A DNA stretch of 64,000 nucleotides, taken from positions 1 through 64,000 of the forward strand of contig JAGFZV010000004.1 of assembly GCA_017889545.1 (NCBI GenBank), in the 5' to 3' direction. Positions within the stretch are counted from its first letter, which is position 1, and the number at the start of each line of letters is the position of its first letter. The position numbers and the translations under genes were made by a program. This DNA comes from Bacillota bacterium (GTDB taxonomy: Bacteria; Bacillota; Negativicutes; CTSoil-072). Shown in pieces: positions 7,929 through 17,943 of the stretch. The notes beneath the pieces are model-generated. The model was not told the origin of the DNA, ran no database searches, and saw only the letters and a program-made list of their open reading frames with translations.

Positions 7929-9968
7929 ATGTATATGAAAAGAAAAACGATGACCGACAAAATTCTAGTCCTGGGGATTGATGGTCTGGATCCAAGTTTG
8001 ACTAAGAAGTATATGGATCAAGGCCTGCTTCCCAATATTAAAAAACTAGCAGAACGTGGCGCTCAGAGAGAGGACTTGGTAATGCTTGGGGCACATCCGA
8101 CCATTACTCCTCCGATATGGACTACTTTAGCAACAGGAGCCTATCCCATGACTCATGGGATTACATGCTTTTTTAATCAATCTCATGAAAACTTAGATGA
8201 AATTGTCTATGCATTAGACTCGCGGAAATGTAAAGCTGAGCAACTATGGAATGTGTTTGCAGAAGAAGGCAAAAAAACCTTAGTTTGGCATTGGCCAGGC
8301 AGTTCATGGCCTCCAACTTCCGACAATCCGAACTTAAGTGTAGTTGATGGCAGGCAGCCAGCGGCGGTAAATAATGGTGTTGGCAGCGAAGATGGGGATA
8401 AAATGATCGTTGCCTCCAGCGATTTTACCGCAGTTAAATATAAGCCAAGTGTTGCGCTCACGGCAGGTGCCGGTTGTGTTCTTGATATAGATGAAGAACC
8501 AACAGCTGAAGAAGAGTCTTCGAACTTCCGCGTAAAGCAAGCAAGTGGAAAAAACGTAAAAAATTATGTGACGTGCGCCGAAGACGGTGAACAAGCGGTA
8601 TTGGGCAATGTAGCTTTCGATATTGGAAATTCTCCAATTACAGAGCCCAAAGGCTGGAACGCTGCGCCTAAAAATGCAAAAGAATTCACTATTCTTACAT
8701 CCGGGGGACTTCTTAGAAGACCGGCCTTAATACTGCAAGACGACAAGGGCGAATATACTTCTATCGCAATCTATAAGTCCAAAAAAGAAGAGCAGCCTCT
8801 ATTGACACTGCAGAACGGCGAGTTTGTAGCTAACTGGGTGGATGAAATTAAAAAAGAAGATCGAACTTATGTGGGGGCAAGACATATCAGAGCTTTGGAA
8901 ATTGCTCCCGATGGCACGAAAGTGAAGCTTTGGATGAGTGGTTCACGAGATATCGAGAACGATGCTTTTTGGCACCCCAAAAGCTTGCATACAGCAATTG
9001 TAGAGAATGTTGGAAATGTTCCTGCTTGTGGAATAGTTGGCGGCGGAGATCCTTTGCTGGTCGAAAAAGCATTGTTACCGGCATGGGATGCGTATTGTAA
9101 ATGGCAGTCCGATTCTTTACGATATCTCATGGATCACGAAAAGTACGAAGTGATTTTTTCGCATCTGCATAACGTTGATAATATTGGCCATCAGATTTGG
9201 CACTATGCAAAAAACAGGAAAGAATGGGCTAATCTGGATGAAAGCGTGTACCAAGGGTTTATTGAACGGGTATATACGCAAACCGATGAATATGTAGGAG
9301 AGTTTTTAGAATATCTAGACAAGGATTGGACGATCCTTATTGTGTCCGATCATGGCTTGATCACTGAAGAGAATGAGCCGCCGATCCTTGGGGAGTTTAT
9401 TGGAGTGAGCGTGCCTGTTATGCGAGATCTCGGATTTACAGTGATGAAAAAAGATGAAAATGGCAAAGAATTAAAAGAAATTGACTGGGAAAAGACAAGA
9501 GCGGTTGCAGTTCGGGGTAATCACATTTGGATAAATTTAAAAGGGAGAAATGCAACTGGAATCGTTGATCCCGATGAAAAGTACATGCTGGAAGTAGAGA
9601 TTATCTCTGCATTGTATAATTATAGGGATCCTCACACTGGCCGCAGAACCATTTCCTTAGCGCTCAGAAATAAAGATGCAGCGATCATTGGGATGGGTGG
9701 TCCTGAATGCGGCGATATAATATTCTTCCTGGAAGAAGGGTTTAACCGTTTGCACGGGGACGCATTGTCAACGCAAAAAGGCTATTTCGACACATCGGTA
9801 TCACCAATTTTTATAGCAGCTGGGAAAGGCATCAAAGAAAACTTTACTACGGATCGCGTTATTCGGTCAGTTGATTTTACTCCCACTATCGCAGTTTTGG
9901 GCGGGGTAAGAATGCCTGCGCAATGCGAAGGAGCGCCTGTTTATCAAATTTTGGAAGAAGAGTTTTAA
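7929..9968 (+). CDS. alkaline phosphatase family / phosphodiesterase-nucleotide pyrophosphatase-like protein
   Basis: ILVLGIDGLDPSLTKKYMDQGLLPNIKKLAERG; TPPIWTTLATGAYPMTHGI; LIVSDHGL; GGAGGG RBS. Confidence 0.85.
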   Translation: MYMKRKTMTDKILVLGIDGLDPSLTKKYMDQGLLPNIKKLAERGAQREDLVMLGAHPTITPPIWTTLATGAYPMTHGITCFFNQSHENLDEIVYALDSRKCKAEQLWNVFAEEGKKTLVWHWPGSSWPPTSDNPNLSVVDGRQPAAVNNGVGSEDGDKMIVASSDFTAVKYKPSVALTAGAGCVLDIDEEPTAEEESSNFRVKQASGKNVKNYVTCAEDGEQAVLGNVAFDIGNSPITEPKGWNAAPKNAKEFTILTSGGLLRRPALILQDDKGEYTSIAIYKSKKEEQPLLTLQNGEFVANWVDEIKKEDRTYVGARHIRALEIAPDGTKVKLWMSGSRDIENDAFWHPKSLHTAIVENVGNVPACGIVGGGDPLLVEKALLPAWDAYCKWQSDSLRYLMDHEKYEVIFSHLHNVDNIGHQIWHYAKNRKEWANLDESVYQGFIERVYTQTDEYVGEFLEYLDKDWTILIVSDHGLITEENEPPILGEFIGVSVPVMRDLGFTVMKKDENGKELKEIDWEKTRAVAVRGNHIWINLKGRNATGIVDPDEKYMLEVEIISALYNYRDPHTGRRTISLALRNKDAAIIGMGGPECGDIIFFLEEGFNRLHGDALSTQKGYFDTSVSPIFIAAGKGIKENFTTDRVIRSVDFTPTIAVLGGVRMPAQCEGAPVYQILEEEF

Positions 9969-10329
9969 TATTCCGTTCGAATAACAAACTATTCATTAAG
10001 GCGAGAGTCGTTTTTTAGATAGAAGGGTTCTGCTCGAAATAGGAAGACGATGTAAAGTATTGCTATATCACTTCACTCCGGGTCATGAACCGATCAGACG
10101 GGCTTCTGGGGTTTCCAGAGTAGTGGCGGCCGCGGCTTGGGTTGCCACTGCTCTCCCATAAGAAAAATTATGTTCATGGCGTTCGAATTGACCTTGTCAC
10201 AAATTTATTGCGGATTTTATTTGCCATTCGCGAAACGTTTCTTTGTTATTATTGGGCATCAGCTAGAATTTTAGATTTCCTTTTTATACTAATGCAAATT
10301 TCCAGACTGATTTAGGGGGAAAGGTTAAC

Positions 10330-10656
10330 ATGAAACTCAAATCGTTAAATGCGATTACATTTGAAGAAGAGATTTACGATAATGGTCAGCCATGTTTGGT
10401 TGTCTTTTCCAGGAAAAATTGTCATGTTTGCGCCGAGGTAGTTCCTATGTTAGAAGAGGCAGCGGAAAATTATATCGATAGTTTTGGATTTTTCTATGTA
10501 GATGTAGAAGATGAAAGTGATTTATTTAAAAGATTTTCTCTCAGAGGAGTTCCCCAAATCCTATTTTTTAATAATGGAGAATACCAAGGCAAATTAGGCG
10601 GCCTTCTTGAAGAAGAACGTGTGGTTGAAAAAATTGAAGAAGTCAGGATGGGATAA
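10330..10656 (+). CDS. thioredoxin family protein (CHVC active site)
   Basis: PCLVVFSRKNCHVCAEVVPMLEEAAENY...LRGVPQILFFNNGEY. Confidence 0.85.
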   Translation: MKLKSLNAITFEEEIYDNGQPCLVVFSRKNCHVCAEVVPMLEEAAENYIDSFGFFYVDVEDESDLFKRFSLRGVPQILFFNNGEYQGKLGGLLEEERVVEKIEEVRMG

Positions 10657-10657
10657 A

Positions 10658-11878
10658 ATGTCAAATATTTATGACATCGTGATAATTGGGGGAGGACCGG
10701 CTGGATTATCTGCGGGAATATATGGCGGACGCGCGAAACTTAAGACCGCAATTTTAGAAAAAGGAACAGTTGGGGGAATGGCAGCTACCACAAGAGAAAT
10801 GGTAAATTACCCTGGATTTAAAACATCGACTGGACCGGAACTGACGAAGGCAATGGCAGACCATGCCCGGGAATTTGGAACTGAAATCAATAAAGATGAA
10901 GTAAAAGATATAGATCTTAATGGAGAAATTAAAGTAATTAAAACCAAAAAAGGCAAAGAATATCAGACCCGGGCTATAATAATCGCTGTTGGGTCACAAC
11001 CGCGCTTGCTCAATATACCGGGGGAAAAAGAGTTCCGTGGCGACGGGGTATCCTATTGTGCGACCTGTGATGCTGAGTGCTATGAAGGACTACATGTAGT
11101 CGTGGTTGGCAATGGGGATGCAGCGATAGAAGAGGCTATGTTTATAACCAAATATGCAAGTAAAGTGACAATTATTGTTATTCACGACGAAGGAACCTTG
11201 GATTGTAATAAATTGAGCGCTGAAAAAGCCTTTAAAAATGATAAGATCGAATTTATATGGAAATCGGTCGTAACCGAAATCAAAGGTGAAAATGCAGTTA
11301 CTGGGGTAACCATCAAAAATTTGAAGACGGGAATCATCCAAGAGTTACAGACGGATGGAGTATTCATCTATGTAGGAATGGTGCCGGAGACCGGTTTTTT
11401 AAAAGGCAAAGTTGAGATGGATGAAAGAGGATATCTCTCGTGTAATGGTTTAATGGAAACCTCCGTTTCCGGAGTCTATGCAGCAGGGGACGTGCGAACA
11501 AAATATTTACGTCAGGTGTCAACCGCGGTCGGAGATGGAGCAACAGCGGCAGTAGCTGCTGAAAGGTATATTGCGGAACAAGAGAGTTTTAGAAACTATG
11601 TGCTAAATTCAGATAAGCCGATCCTTATGGCTTTTTGGGATCCTGTTGTGCAGGAAAGCCTGGATTTGTTATCTGTTCTGGAGAAAACTGTTGCCGATCA
11701 TGGTGACGCGGTCAATCTGATTAAAATCGATATGTCCCGTACGAAAATGATTGCCCAAAAATATAATGTGAGTAAAGTGCCAACTGTTTTATATCTTCAG
11801 GGAAAAGACGAATTTACGGTGTTTGATGATGAAAATTGTATCGCTAAGCTCGATGCCTTTCTCAAAAGGAATATCTAA
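10658..11878 (+). CDS. FAD-dependent thioredoxin reductase with C-terminal thioredoxin-like domain
   Basis: DIVIIGGGPAGLSAGIYGGRAKLKT; SYCATCDAECY redox motif; GVYAAGDVR; C-terminal PILMAFWDPVVQESLDLLS...VSKVPTVLYLQG Trx fold. ATG 10658. Confidence 0.9.
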   Translation: MSNIYDIVIIGGGPAGLSAGIYGGRAKLKTAILEKGTVGGMAATTREMVNYPGFKTSTGPELTKAMADHAREFGTEINKDEVKDIDLNGEIKVIKTKKGKEYQTRAIIIAVGSQPRLLNIPGEKEFRGDGVSYCATCDAECYEGLHVVVVGNGDAAIEEAMFITKYASKVTIIVIHDEGTLDCNKLSAEKAFKNDKIEFIWKSVVTEIKGENAVTGVTIKNLKTGIIQELQTDGVFIYVGMVPETGFLKGKVEMDERGYLSCNGLMETSVSGVYAAGDVRTKYLRQVSTAVGDGATAAVAAERYIAEQESFRNYVLNSDKPILMAFWDPVVQESLDLLSVLEKTVADHGDAVNLIKIDMSRTKMIAQKYNVSKVPTVLYLQGKDEFTVFDDENCIAKLDAFLKRNI

Positions 11879-12173
11879 ATAGACTGCCAGCAATACAAAA
11901 AAGAAGGTTATGTTGGTTTCAACAACCATATTCATGTGTGGAAGAATTATATACTATCCTGGTGTTCTTATCCTTGGGCAGGTTGGATGTAAAGCGGTTG
12001 CTCATCACATTTTATAGTTTGGGTATTTCAGGTAGAGCATTAAGTTCTTGAAAAGCGGAAAAATCCAAGTAGAGAAACTTGCTAATGGCTTCATTCTCCA
12101 CTTAAATTCGTGCTAGGGAAATCGTAGCGGTTATGCTAAAATAGTGGAAGGAAGTGAAGTAAGGAGCGATGTG

Positions 12174-12917
12174 ATGCTTTACCAAGGAAGCGCTAAACCT
12201 TTATATCATCAACTTAAAGAGGTTATTGTACAAAAAATAGAAAACGGGGAATATCCGTTTGGGCATAGATTACTTGGCGAAAGGCAACTTGCCGAAATTT
12301 ATAATGTTAGCAGGATTACGATACGCCAGGCAATCAGTGAACTGGTTACAGAAGGGTTTCTAATCAGGCAGCATGGAAAAGGAACATTTGTTGCGAACAG
12401 GAAGATCGTTCATAATTTAGGCAGGCTGACTGGAGTGGTAGAAGATCTAGCTCTGCAAAATTATAAAGTTGACACGACGGTTCTTTCCCAAAAATTTGAA
12501 AAAGCTTCTCCGGATATTCAAAAACATATTTGCTTAGAAAATGAAACCATAGTTTTTGGTATTACGAGACTGTTAAGAACAAACAACTCGCCGCTGGCAA
12601 TCAACTATTCCTATGTTTCGGAGAATATTGGTTATCTTGTAAATACCTTCAATTTGGAACACGATATTCTTTTTGAAATGTTAGAGCGCAATGGCTATAA
12701 GATAAGTCATGCTGAGCAGTATATCGGTGCTGATAAGGTGTCTGCTGCGGAGGCAAAACTTCTGGATTATAAGGCTGGCGCACCCATATTAGTAGTAAAG
12801 CAGATCATTTACGTTGAAAGCGGACAGCCTATCATGTTTGCAAAGAATGTCTTTCGACCGGATAAATATGAGTATCAAATCGATTTGAAACGGAATCTGC
12901 CATCGAGTTTATCCTAG
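12174..12917 (+). CDS. GntR family transcriptional regulator (HutC/UTRA type)
   Basis: PLYHQLKEVIVQKIENGEYPFGHRLLGERQLAEIYNVSRITIRQAISELVTEGFLIRQHGKGTFV. Confidence 0.9.
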   Translation: MLYQGSAKPLYHQLKEVIVQKIENGEYPFGHRLLGERQLAEIYNVSRITIRQAISELVTEGFLIRQHGKGTFVANRKIVHNLGRLTGVVEDLALQNYKVDTTVLSQKFEKASPDIQKHICLENETIVFGITRLLRTNNSPLAINYSYVSENIGYLVNTFNLEHDILFEMLERNGYKISHAEQYIGADKVSAAEAKLLDYKAGAPILVVKQIIYVESGQPIMFAKNVFRPDKYEYQIDLKRNLPSSLS

Positions 12918-13184
12918 TACATAGGGTATTCAGACTGCTTTTTGGAACACATAACTTGAAAAGACCTTGTCAATGGTGGAGACGATATTTTACCAGTCGG
13001 TTCTGTTGCGGCGCGTGCTTATTTATTGCCAATTATAAAAATTGTAAAAGAGAAAAGTTGTTTTTTAAACAATGTGGTAATATCCACATAACCAATGTAA
13101 AAATACTAAACTTATACGAAAAGGCATTGAAGTTGTATCAGCGGTGACTATGAGTGATTATTAAAAAAGCAGGGAGTGTTAAAA

Positions 13185-14042
13185 ATGAAATTTGGTTATA
13201 TTGGCCTAGGTTTGATGGGTGGCCCATTAGCACGTAATTTGATTCGGGCTGGTAAAGATGTGATGGTCTTTGATCTCAGCGAAGAAGCGATTGCAAGAAC
13301 GCTAGCCGCAGGGACTACTGGCAAGGCAACAAAAAACGTTGATGAAATGGCGGGTTGCGATGTCGTTTTCACCAGCCTTCCGCTTCCTAAACATGTCGAA
13401 GAAACAATGTTAGGCGAAAATGGTCTTTTGATCAAAATGAAAAAAGGTTCTCTGTATATTGACGTCAGCACAATCGATCCAGTAACTGGGAAGAAGATTT
13501 TTGATTTTTCCGCCAGTAAAGGGATTGATTTTCTGGCTTGCCCATTGGGTAAGGGACCTGCACAGGCGGAAAAGGCCGAACAGCCTATTTTTGCTGGTGG
13601 GGCAAGGGAAGCTTTTGATAAAATGCTGCCGGTGCTGCAAATCGTCGGAAGTCCTGTGCACTATATAGGCGGCGTAGAACAAGCCTATGCTTTCAAACTT
13701 CTGAGCAACATGATCGGGATGACCAATTTAGCTGTTTTGGCTGAAGGAATCCGGATCGGTGAAAAAGCGGGCATTGAGACAAAGAAATTATTGGAATTGC
13801 TGGAAGAAACGGGCGCGAATTCGTTCCAAATGCAAGTGCGCGGACCATGGATCGCCAACAATGATTTTGCCAATCGGTTTGGCGTGGCGTTAGCGTTGAA
13901 AGATGTTCGACTTGGCTGTGAAATGGCCGATGCAATGAATTACGAAGCCAAATTCACAAAAATGGCGAAAGAAGCTTATCAGGCTGCGGATGATGCCGGT
14001 TTTGGCAAAGAAGACTGCAATGCCGTGTATAAAGTTTTATAA
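13185..14042 (+). CDS. NAD(P)-dependent oxidoreductase, 3-hydroxyisobutyrate dehydrogenase family
   Basis: KFGYIGLGLMGGPLARNLIRAGKDVMVFDLS; LYIDVSTIDPVTGKK. Confidence 0.85.
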   Translation: MKFGYIGLGLMGGPLARNLIRAGKDVMVFDLSEEAIARTLAAGTTGKATKNVDEMAGCDVVFTSLPLPKHVEETMLGENGLLIKMKKGSLYIDVSTIDPVTGKKIFDFSASKGIDFLACPLGKGPAQAEKAEQPIFAGGAREAFDKMLPVLQIVGSPVHYIGGVEQAYAFKLLSNMIGMTNLAVLAEGIRIGEKAGIETKKLLELLEETGANSFQMQVRGPWIANNDFANRFGVALALKDVRLGCEMADAMNYEAKFTKMAKEAYQAADDAGFGKEDCNAVYKVL

Positions 14043-14365
14043 ATTATTTCATAGTTGAATAGGATCAAGTGACGATAAACACGTATATTTTTGAGGGATG
14101 GCGTTGTACCATGAATTAATCCATAGTGGAAGACCTTTCTGTGATGCATTGAGTGTTCTGAATTGGTTCTATTGCAGTGTAGGACCATTATGGATTATTT
14201 CTTTCGCGAGTGATATTTTAAATCATAAAGGTCAACAAAACGGCCGGTGTACAAGACGTTACATTCAATATTTGGCGGATTTGTCTGAAAAAACTTAAAA
14301 ATTTCTGGACGATGGGTAAGTAGAAAATACAACAAAATAATTGTAAAGAAATAGGAGTGAAGAGA

Positions 14366-15736
14366 ATGGGAAAACCTACAACATCTGTTAATGCTCCGAC
14401 CCAATCTACAGTAAATTTAGATGATGTTCCAGAACTGAAAATGCCCCCAGCGAAAGCCTACTTTTGGTCTTTTATATTGTGGTTTATGTTTGTTCTCGAT
14501 ATTATGGATCGATTTACCTTGGCTGTTTGCTTGCCAGCAATTAAAAAGGAATTCCTTCTTACGGATGCACAAGGAGGCATGCTGGGCACAGTCTTTTCGT
14601 TAACCATGGTAATTTTTTCAATTCCTATCGGCATAGTTGCTTTTAAGTGGAGTCGCCGGAAGGTCTGTGCAATTATGGTGGGATTTTGGAGTCTTGCCAC
14701 TATGGGCACTGGAATGGCCAATAATTATGCACATCTGATTGGGGCGCGAATGGCTACTGGGTTAGGCGAAGCCAGTTATCTATCCGTTGCTTATGCACTT
14801 CTCAGTGCGTATTTTCCCAAAAATAAGCGTGGATTTCTTTTGACGATATTTAATACCGGCAATCACGTTGGCAAAACAGTCGGTGTAATGATCGCAGGCT
14901 ACTTAGCCTATCATTTTGGATGGAGAAACTGCTTTTATATAGTAGCTATACCAGGACTCATCATGGCAGTTTTTGCCTGGTTTTTGCCTGATTTCAAAAA
15001 TGAGGTTAAAGTGAAAGTAGATAAAATGGAACAGGAGGGTCAATTAGACTTTACGATACATAAAACTGGAACGAAAGAGGTTATATCTTATATATTTCGC
15101 TCTCCTGCAGTTTTTATGTCGATCCTGCTTTCCGCAGGTTTTGTTATGGTAAACGCCTCCTTGGCATTTTGGGGGATCACAATTTTCACCCGGACATTTG
15201 ACGTGAATGTTAAAGATGCAGCAACGTTTATTGGTAGTGTGGGGATAGTGACCACTTTACTCCTGATCCCTGGAGGTAAACTTACAGACATATTTCACAA
15301 AAGATATAAAGCAGGCAGGGTAATCTATTCATACTTCTTAGGATTTGGGATACTAGCAAGCGTAATTGTTTTCACTATGAATAATTTGGATGCTAAAAAC
15401 CTGCAAGTAGCATTGATTTCTTATGGATGTTTAACCGTATTGTTAATGTTGGGGTTTGGCAATACCAATACAATAACCCAGGACCTGCTGCCTCCGCATT
15501 ACCGCACTGTTGCCAGTTCCTTCATCCCGGTCTCGAACCAGCTAATTGGAGGGATGACTGGCCCATTAATGGTTGGAATGTTTTCCGATCGTTTTGGAAT
15601 AAGTTTGGGATTTGGTTACGTTACCGCTATTGCATTTACTTTAATCATGGTACTATCAATCGGCTGTAAGATATTTTATGAAAAAGACCGGAAAAAGCTC
15701 GAAGCTATGGGACACTTTGATTTAGAAAAAGCATAG
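14366..15736 (+). CDS. MFS transporter
   Basis: FVLDIMDRFTLAVCLPAIKKEF, about 12 hydrophobic segments, ATGLGEASYLSVAYALLSAYFPKNKRG. Confidence 0.85.
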   Translation: MGKPTTSVNAPTQSTVNLDDVPELKMPPAKAYFWSFILWFMFVLDIMDRFTLAVCLPAIKKEFLLTDAQGGMLGTVFSLTMVIFSIPIGIVAFKWSRRKVCAIMVGFWSLATMGTGMANNYAHLIGARMATGLGEASYLSVAYALLSAYFPKNKRGFLLTIFNTGNHVGKTVGVMIAGYLAYHFGWRNCFYIVAIPGLIMAVFAWFLPDFKNEVKVKVDKMEQEGQLDFTIHKTGTKEVISYIFRSPAVFMSILLSAGFVMVNASLAFWGITIFTRTFDVNVKDAATFIGSVGIVTTLLLIPGGKLTDIFHKRYKAGRVIYSYFLGFGILASVIVFTMNNLDAKNLQVALISYGCLTVLLMLGFGNTNTITQDLLPPHYRTVASSFIPVSNQLIGGMTGPLMVGMFSDRFGISLGFGYVTAIAFTLIMVLSIGCKIFYEKDRKKLEAMGHFDLEKA

Positions 15737-15835
15737 TCATTCTGAACGAGTATGTTCAAGGAGTGTAAAACAAGAATTATGTACACTGGATGTTTATCTT
15801 TATGACGTGGGATTAGGAATAAAGATATTCATGCA

Positions 15836-15879
15836 AAAGAAACATTACGTGAAACTTCAATTTTACGTAATGTTTCTTT
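15836..15879 (+). terminator. intrinsic terminator-like hairpin
   Basis: AAAGAAACATTACGT (15836-15850) pairs perfectly with ACGTAATGTTTCTTT (15865-15879). Confidence 0.7.
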
Positions 15880-16164
15880 CCTGCAAAAACGGCAGCTGCT
15901 TGGTCAAGTCCAAATTTGTGTGTAAAATCAATCTTGGTAAGATGAACTCAAATTATTCGAATGAATTTTTGTGATGAACGCAAATCGGATATGAATAACT
16001 CCTTGGCGTATGGAAAATTAGTTGCCGGAGTGGTAGGGATTTCTTAAACATAGCAGTTTCTTTTTATGATGCATCAGTATACAGTTCAAACTATCAAAAG
16101 ATAGCTAAAGGACTAAAAAAACTTATCAACTTTTAAATGACCTTTTCGAAAAGGGCGGATTAAC

Positions 16165-16911
16165 TTGCTAACAGATGTTTATGTTCTAATAGTCTTAATG
16201 TTATCCAGTTTTCTCCATACCATAACTGGGTTTGGCTTTGCTATCATCACTGCGCCGCTATTGGCTCTTGCTCTGGAGGCAAGAGAGACAGCAATGTTGA
16301 TCGTGACTACCAGCATTATTGTCATGCTATTTATTTTGAGAGCTGCTAAAAATGAAGGTAGCTTCAAAGCAATACTACCAATAGTCGGAGCAGCTATTGT
16401 CGGGGCCATACCAGGCGCGTATATAGTAACGGTTATTAGTAACGATGGGCTGAAAATCTTCATCGGTATTGTTCTAATTGTGGCTGCGACAGCCATGTGG
16501 AAGGATTATTCCTTACAAACGAAAAAACAAAAGTTTGTTTTATCTATCGTGGGAATAATAAGTGGTTTTTTGTCTACTACCACAGGTGTAAGTGGGCCAC
16601 CGGTAATACTGTATTATCTGAACGCGAAAGCAGAGGAAAACAAAGATGTTTTTCGTGGTAATCTAACACGTTATTTTCTTCTATTAAATATTGTTGCAAT
16701 TATCATCTCTTACGCGTCGGGAAACGTTCAGAGTGGGAAGTTGTGGTTGTATACGCTACTGGCCGTGCCCGCCCTATATATTGGATTTTATCTTGGTGAG
16801 CGATTTTTTCACCGTCTAAACGCTGAACTTTTTAAGAAAATCTCCTTGGCGATGGTTTTATTCAGCAGTATCGCGGTTGTCGTATCGGTACTGGCCAAGC
16901 ACCTGTATTAA
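16165..16911 (+). CDS. sulfite exporter TauE/SafE family protein
   Basis: LHTITGFGFAIITAPLLALAL and GIISGFLSTTTGVSGPPVILYYLNAKAE. Confidence 0.85.
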   Translation: MLTDVYVLIVLMLSSFLHTITGFGFAIITAPLLALALEARETAMLIVTTSIIVMLFILRAAKNEGSFKAILPIVGAAIVGAIPGAYIVTVISNDGLKIFIGIVLIVAATAMWKDYSLQTKKQKFVLSIVGIISGFLSTTTGVSGPPVILYYLNAKAEENKDVFRGNLTRYFLLLNIVAIIISYASGNVQSGKLWLYTLLAVPALYIGFYLGERFFHRLNAELFKKISLAMVLFSSIAVVVSVLAKHLY

Positions 16912-17212
16912 AACAACTCAACGACCTTTACTAAAAAATCAATAGTTCCGTAAAAGTTGAGAAACAATCATTCTGATTTGCTAAACCGCTGAAGCAAGTG
17001 GGAAGTAGTAGTCCTCCCCTGGCGTTGCTTCGAATTACTCGCAACGTTAATGATTAAATAAGGCCTTTTACCTAGGCGATATATTACCTCCCGACCATCA
17101 TTACAGAAGGTCGCTTTTTATTTTAACTGTTTTTTAGTGGAAAAAGTCAAGTTGGGCCGCATAGACGTAGAAGTAGTAATGAATCTTTTTATTTGAACAT
17201 TGAAATAAAATT

Positions 17213-17557
17213 AAACGAGGCCGGCAAATCATACGAGGCGAATACTATGACATCATGGCACGAACCGATGAGTGATTGGCGAAAAACATGACACTTTATA
17301 AACAGCGGCAGATGCTCGTGGAACACCCATTTGGGACCATCAAGCTAACAATGGGTTACACGTACTTCCTGCTGAGTGGAATAGGAAAGGTGCGTGGAGA
17401 AGCGGTTATGCATTGCTTAATGTATAACCTAAAACGCGTGCTCAAAATTTTAGGAACGGATAAATTAATGGCAGCAATCCGGAAGTTTTCAACTTTTATT
17501 TCCATGATTGCTGGCGTTTTTCTTCATTTTCGGCTATTTAGACCTATAACCACTTGA
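17213..17557 (+). pseudogene. transposase C-terminal remnant (IS1182-like)
   Basis: KRGRQIIRGEYYDIMARTDE*LAKNMTLYKQRQMLVEHPFGTIKLTMGYTYFLLSGIGKVRGEAVMHCLMYNLKRVLKILG; internal TGA. Confidence 0.75.
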
Positions 17558-17943
17558 AAATATGGTTATTTCGCACAGCCTGACGTCCCTAAGTATTCAT
17601 AAATTAAAATGAGCTCGTATTTACGATGAAAAATGATAGGGTGCGGTGATGACTTCGTTATTCATGTATCGCCTGGGCATGCAGGTAAATTCGAAATTGC
17701 TAATCGCTCCCTTCAAACGCATAACTCATCTAAATATGATTAAAGAGAAGGGAATATTGTTTCTATAAAAAAGCCTGTTACTGTGATATCATAGAAATGG
17801 TTATTAATATTGTTAACAAAGGAGTTGTTGTTATATGTTCAACACAATCAACGTGGGGATTGCAAGAAACTGGGGGGGTGAGCGCAGAATAAATTAGTGT
17901 AGCACCTCCCAGAAGTTGCAGATTAAACTTTTGGAGGATAAAA

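Noticed and set aside
10040-10180. Known riboswitch class (cobalamin, c-di-GMP, fluoride, Moco) upstream of the thioredoxin gene
   Set aside because: A GCCACTG string and stems are present, but I could not match a full consensus of any class; kept only as an unclassified structured element.
14098-14298. 66-aa ORF between the dehydrogenase and MFS genes
   Set aside because: No RBS, odd composition and no recognisable domain; probably chance.
17258-17262. In-frame TGA (TDE*LAKNM) in the transposase remnant as a possible selenocysteine codon
   Set aside because: The context is a truncated IS1182-like transposase; TGA is better explained as a nonsense mutation in a decaying gene, with no SECIS-like hairpin noted.
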